A DNA stretch of 8,147 bases from an uncultured Synergistia bacterium. Its GTDB lineage: Bacteria; Eremiobacterota; SpSt-956; JAKJGF01. Below the pieces are notes generated by a model. That model was not told the DNA's origin and made no database searches. It saw only the letters and a program-made list of their open reading frames with translations. Positions 7,201-8,147 of this stretch are shown piece by piece. The stretch's first letter is position 1. Every line of letters starts with the position of its first letter. The stretch is from positions 1-8,147 of the forward strand of contig CALARM010001178.1 in NCBI GenBank assembly GCA_937888925.1. The letters run 5' to 3'. A program made the translations under genes and the position numbers.

Positions 7201-7948
7201 TATGGGACGAAATTTTTTCGTCTGTTTTATAAGACAGGACATCATCCAGGAAAGCCAGTCTGTTTAAATGCCATATAACATTTCCTTTATCATCGGAAGA
7301 ATAAATATAACCTGTCTGGGCAATAGCTCCGAAAGGTGTTCTGACTGCCACGGAAGCCTGTATATTATGATCTGCTTTAAGAGTCAGTCTCAAATAATCT
7401 TTATTATGCTTATTAAATGAAACCAGATTTACTAAATTATCGGGGAAAGTAACAGGTAAAGACGGAAACATTTTAGAGTCTTTATAACTTATTTCTACAT
7501 CAGAAGGGTCAACTGTTTGTATCCCTTTTACAGATAATCCGAAATTAAAGAAAAAATCATTCAGTTCTTCACCTGTGAGCCATGTTTTTCCATCAGATGA
7601 ATAGGCACCGAAATTTCCCACAATTATAACCTTTCTGCCTTCTTTAATCTGTCCGGAAAGCCATGATATATATTTCGTCGGATCAGGATAAAGAGGATTA
7701 AAGAAAAATGTAACTATACCATCATACTGTTTCATCATTTCAGAAGAAGGAAGTTCCTTTAAAACATCTCTGTAATCCACATCATAACCGAGTTTTTTCA
7801 ATGGCTCACCAAGGTGGTTAAGGACGGCATTATTTGTATCTGTAGCATTATCGGTGGATTTATACAGACCGAGAATCTTCTGGGAAGCAAAAACATTATC
7901 AGATAAGATTATAAAGAAATATAAAAGAAAGAAAATTTTATAATACAT
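4241..7948 (-). CDS. pelA: PelA-like secreted polysaccharide deacetylase with three N-terminal Rossmann-like modules
   Basis: Numbered from ATG 7948, this is 1235 aa with a signal peptide (MYYKIFFLLYFFIIL..., probable cleavage after the VFA at 19-21). Three homologous modules of about 220-240 aa follow at roughly 24-239, 248-468 and 511-751. Each opens with a strand ending in LYKS/LFKG, carries a glycine-rich motif (GNFGAY 111, GNFGAY 337, GDYGAL 600) and closes near TPFGA, TPYGA or APWGG. The deacetylase domain (about 801-1076) has THLDGDG with D815/D817, and HTHTH with H884/H888 giving the Asp-His-His metal site expected in the PelA CE18 family, then FWPGMCNPGEE, NLNGGD and PINVYYHFYSG. A beta-rich tail (about 1077-1235) resembles a jelly roll. 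Role: partial deacetylation of the Pel polymer in the periplasm. The GH166 hydrolase domain of Pseudomonas PelA (948 aa) is not recognisable. Start: AAAGG (7966-7962) is 13 nt from ATG 7948 and 7 nt from TTG 7954; TTG 7960 is too close. First gene of the operon. Confidence 0.88.
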   Translation of the reverse strand: MYYKIFFLLYFFIILSDNVFASQKILGLYKSTDNATDTNNAVLNHLGEPLKKLGYDVDYRDVLKELPSSEMMKQYDGIVTFFFNPLYPDPTKYISWLSGQIKEGRKVIIVGNFGAYSSDGKTWLTGEELNDFFFNFGLSVKGIQTVDPSDVEISYKDSKMFPSLPVTFPDNLVNLVSFNKHNKDYLRLTLKADHNIQASVAVRTPFGAIAQTGYIYSSDDKGNVIWHLNRLAFLDDVLSYKTDEKISSHILLALYKSTEGDSRENNLIRTFASEPLFKLGYEVEYRDIDRGIPDEADMDKYYGIISWYRGPVMSEASLYCDWLSEEMAKGKKIIILGNFGAYTEKIEEGIVHTDRFISEWEYNNFFYPFGLRMDKFWTDDPNLIVCDYMDKKMVNTANFNNYFRFKSVNPRNKPYLTLLRKDIPDSQSSVVVVTPYGAMALEGYIYSQESSTWKINHILNLEHFFDEALKKTDFVPPETFTFHVDTKKELDRAGENSITLNMADVCDKPLLRRVLVLFKGSEDRIYLNSPFYTYTGAIVTYLGLVPDYLDIEQEKPDDRTMEKYGAIITWFSTPVIKGVSEYNTWLIHQIDKGKKIIILGDYGALYEKDTYKMTPFVKQVFSRLNLELPGEETYIRENLRILQNDLITSKHFVNVFSTFQPISLDYGRADRYCACLPFIKIINKEDSYFNFETTFKDDRINPVVFKSKDKDNRELISLYVADTGKSTCALIAPWGGLLGGDFFYELEESKEEAASIDNYNDLLKLHYDVKPTTTNNGKWVVNPFAFLNQSLHIETLPRLDYTTLNGQRIFYTHLDGDGLSNLSYIPTRYSGEVIKEEIFETYNLPMSVSIITGEMEKHNKKYYNYPVTIARSIFALDNVEIATHTHTHPFNMGGDLLVDVINKGHDKSYDVHFSKPDKHTEILYSTALINQYIAPPGKKVKTVFWPGMCNPGEEFIEEADRLGLQNLNGGDPIYDEEHKSYSNLCQIYVKRGERLQTRTSGSNDYIYTDSWTRNYGEMKKLIDHINHTDKPVRIYPINVYYHFYSGMYTEGVDAIKAIYDYCLQNHIAPLFASQYCLIVKDFYCSETGRTDDGGYVIHNTGYLRTVRFDNTDLAPDMERSQNIIGFDYYNNSLYIFLDDSKTHKIYLSDRPQSKVYLKSASHYIDNWHASSDCVKSTVRGLGAGYMEIASFMPDCFYEIKLGDLHDTVKTDDKGLLKFRYELKKNADYELEVRKK

Positions 7949-7961
7949 AGACAAAATCAAA

Positions 7962-7966
7962 CCTTT
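7962..7966 (-). promoter_or_regulatory. Ribosome binding site of pelA, leaving the start codon ambiguous
   Basis: AAAGG on the minus strand is the only Shine-Dalgarno-like stretch ahead of pelA. Its spacing is best for the in-frame TTG at 7954 (7 nt) and long for the ATG at 7948 (13 nt). The signal peptide is intact with either start, so the mature protein is unaffected. Confidence 0.5.
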
Positions 7967-7982
7967 AACACGTAAGTAATAT

Positions 7983-8010
7983 ATTATAGCATATTTTTTT
8001 TTACTTTCAA
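7983..8010 (-). promoter_or_regulatory. Sigma70-type promoter of the pel-like operon with extended -10
   Basis: On the minus strand TTGAAA (8010-8005) and a perfect TATAAT (7988-7983) are separated by 16 bp, and TGC just before the -10 gives an extended -10 motif. An A-tract fills much of the spacer. Transcription would start near 7976, leaving a leader of about 28 nt before the ATG at 7948. No operator-like palindrome overlaps it, so the promoter looks strong and possibly constitutive, which would leave control to post-translational steps. Confidence 0.75.
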
Positions 8011-8036
8011 TATTCTAGATTATGATTTATAATAGT

Positions 8037-8064
8037 CGTGAGGCGTGAGACGTGAGTCGTTACG
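8037..8064. repeat. Heptamer tandem array (CGTGAGN type) upstream of the operon
   Basis: On the plus strand CGTGAGG (8037-8043), CGTGAGA (8044-8050) and CGTGAGT (8051-8057) run in register, followed by a diverged CGTTACG. It has the same period and the same CGTRA core as the array at 2082-2116 inside the operon. It ends about 27 bp upstream of the -35 box of the pel promoter. Confidence 0.78.
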
Positions 8065-8126
8065 GGAGGAAGACATTTATTAAATGCTTATGCTAAGTAC
8101 CGTAACAGGTAAAAGGGTACCCGTAA
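8059..8126. repeat. Short inverted and direct repeats beside the heptamer array
   Basis: GTTACGG (8059-8065) is the inverse of CCGTAAC (8100-8106), and TTACGGG (8060-8066) is the inverse of CCCGTAA (8120-8126). Hence GTACCGTAA and GTACCCGTAA form an imperfect direct repeat, the second containing the palindrome GGGTACCC (8115-8122). A competing-hairpin arrangement is possible. No gene is evident in this stretch. Confidence 0.5.
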
Positions 8127-8133
8127 AAAGCTT

Positions 8134-8146
8134 CTGCCTGGCAGGC
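8134..8146. repeat. Overlapping short palindromes at the window edge
   Basis: CTGCC-T-GGCAG (8134-8144) and GCCTG-G-CAGGC (8136-8146) are perfect odd-centred palindromes that overlap. They are GC-rich in an AT-rich setting and are probably the edge of a further repeat unit cut by the window. Confidence 0.45.
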
Positions 8147-8147
8147 T

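Noticed and set aside
8028..8033. TATAAT on the plus strand as a divergent promoter
   Set aside because: There is no acceptable -35 box at 16-18 bp, and such hexamers are frequent by chance in AT-rich intergenic DNA.
8084..8147. Possible divergent plus-strand gene starting ATG CTT ATG and open to the window edge
   Set aside because: Only about 21 codons are visible, the GGGAGGA upstream is 13 nt away, and the frame runs through short repeats and palindromes. This is not enough to call a gene.

Overview
The window holds most of one leftward (minus-strand) operon that looks like a divergent Pel exopolysaccharide locus. Pel is a cationic, amino-sugar-rich biofilm polysaccharide whose classical gene order is pelABCDEFG. 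Read in the direction of transcription (right to left), the genes are: a large secreted PelA-like deacetylase (7948-4241), a short PelB-like TPR plus outer-membrane beta-barrel protein (4244-2574), a stand-alone CheY-like receiver protein (2560-2168), a PelD-like membrane/GAF/degenerate-GGDEF protein (2070-661), and a PelE-like membrane protein (661 to beyond base 1). The PelE-like gene leaves the window at its left edge. The expected pelF (glycosyltransferase) and pelG (flippase-like transporter) would lie further left and are not visible. The assignment rests on the combined order A-B-D-E and on recognisable motifs, not on any database search.

The host is an AT-rich bacterium with a cell envelope that probably has two membranes: the PelB-like protein has a signal peptide, a TPR region and a beta-strand-rich C-terminal half ending in phenylalanine. 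Short dispersed non-coding repeats (a GC-rich hairpin and heptamer tandem arrays) suggest an uncultured lineage rich in small intergenic repeats. I cannot name the phylum from this window.

Layout. Bases 7949-8147 are non-coding: a good sigma70-type promoter with an extended -10 box drives the operon, and further right lies a cluster of heptamer repeats (CGTGAGN) and short inverted repeats. Genes then follow tightly: pelA/pelB overlap by ATGA, pelB and the receiver are 13 nt apart, and pelD/pelE overlap by TAATG. The only sizeable gap inside the operon (2071-2167) is filled by a repeat element made of CGTGATG-type heptamers, a CCGGTACCGG palindrome and an 8-bp GC-rich hairpin.

How the parts would work together (inference from the Pel family): PelD and PelE form the inner-membrane scaffold that activates the missing synthase PelF; the PelA-like protein deacetylates the polymer in the periplasm; the PelB-like protein binds the polymer or PelA through its TPRs and exports it through the barrel. 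Three departures stand out. The pelC slot is occupied by a phospho-receiver. The PelA-like protein has three tandem Rossmann/amidotransferase-like modules instead of the usual glycoside hydrolase. The PelD-like protein has a weakened c-di-GMP I-site (K-x-x-D). Together these raise the possibility of a Pel variant controlled at least partly by phosphorylation.
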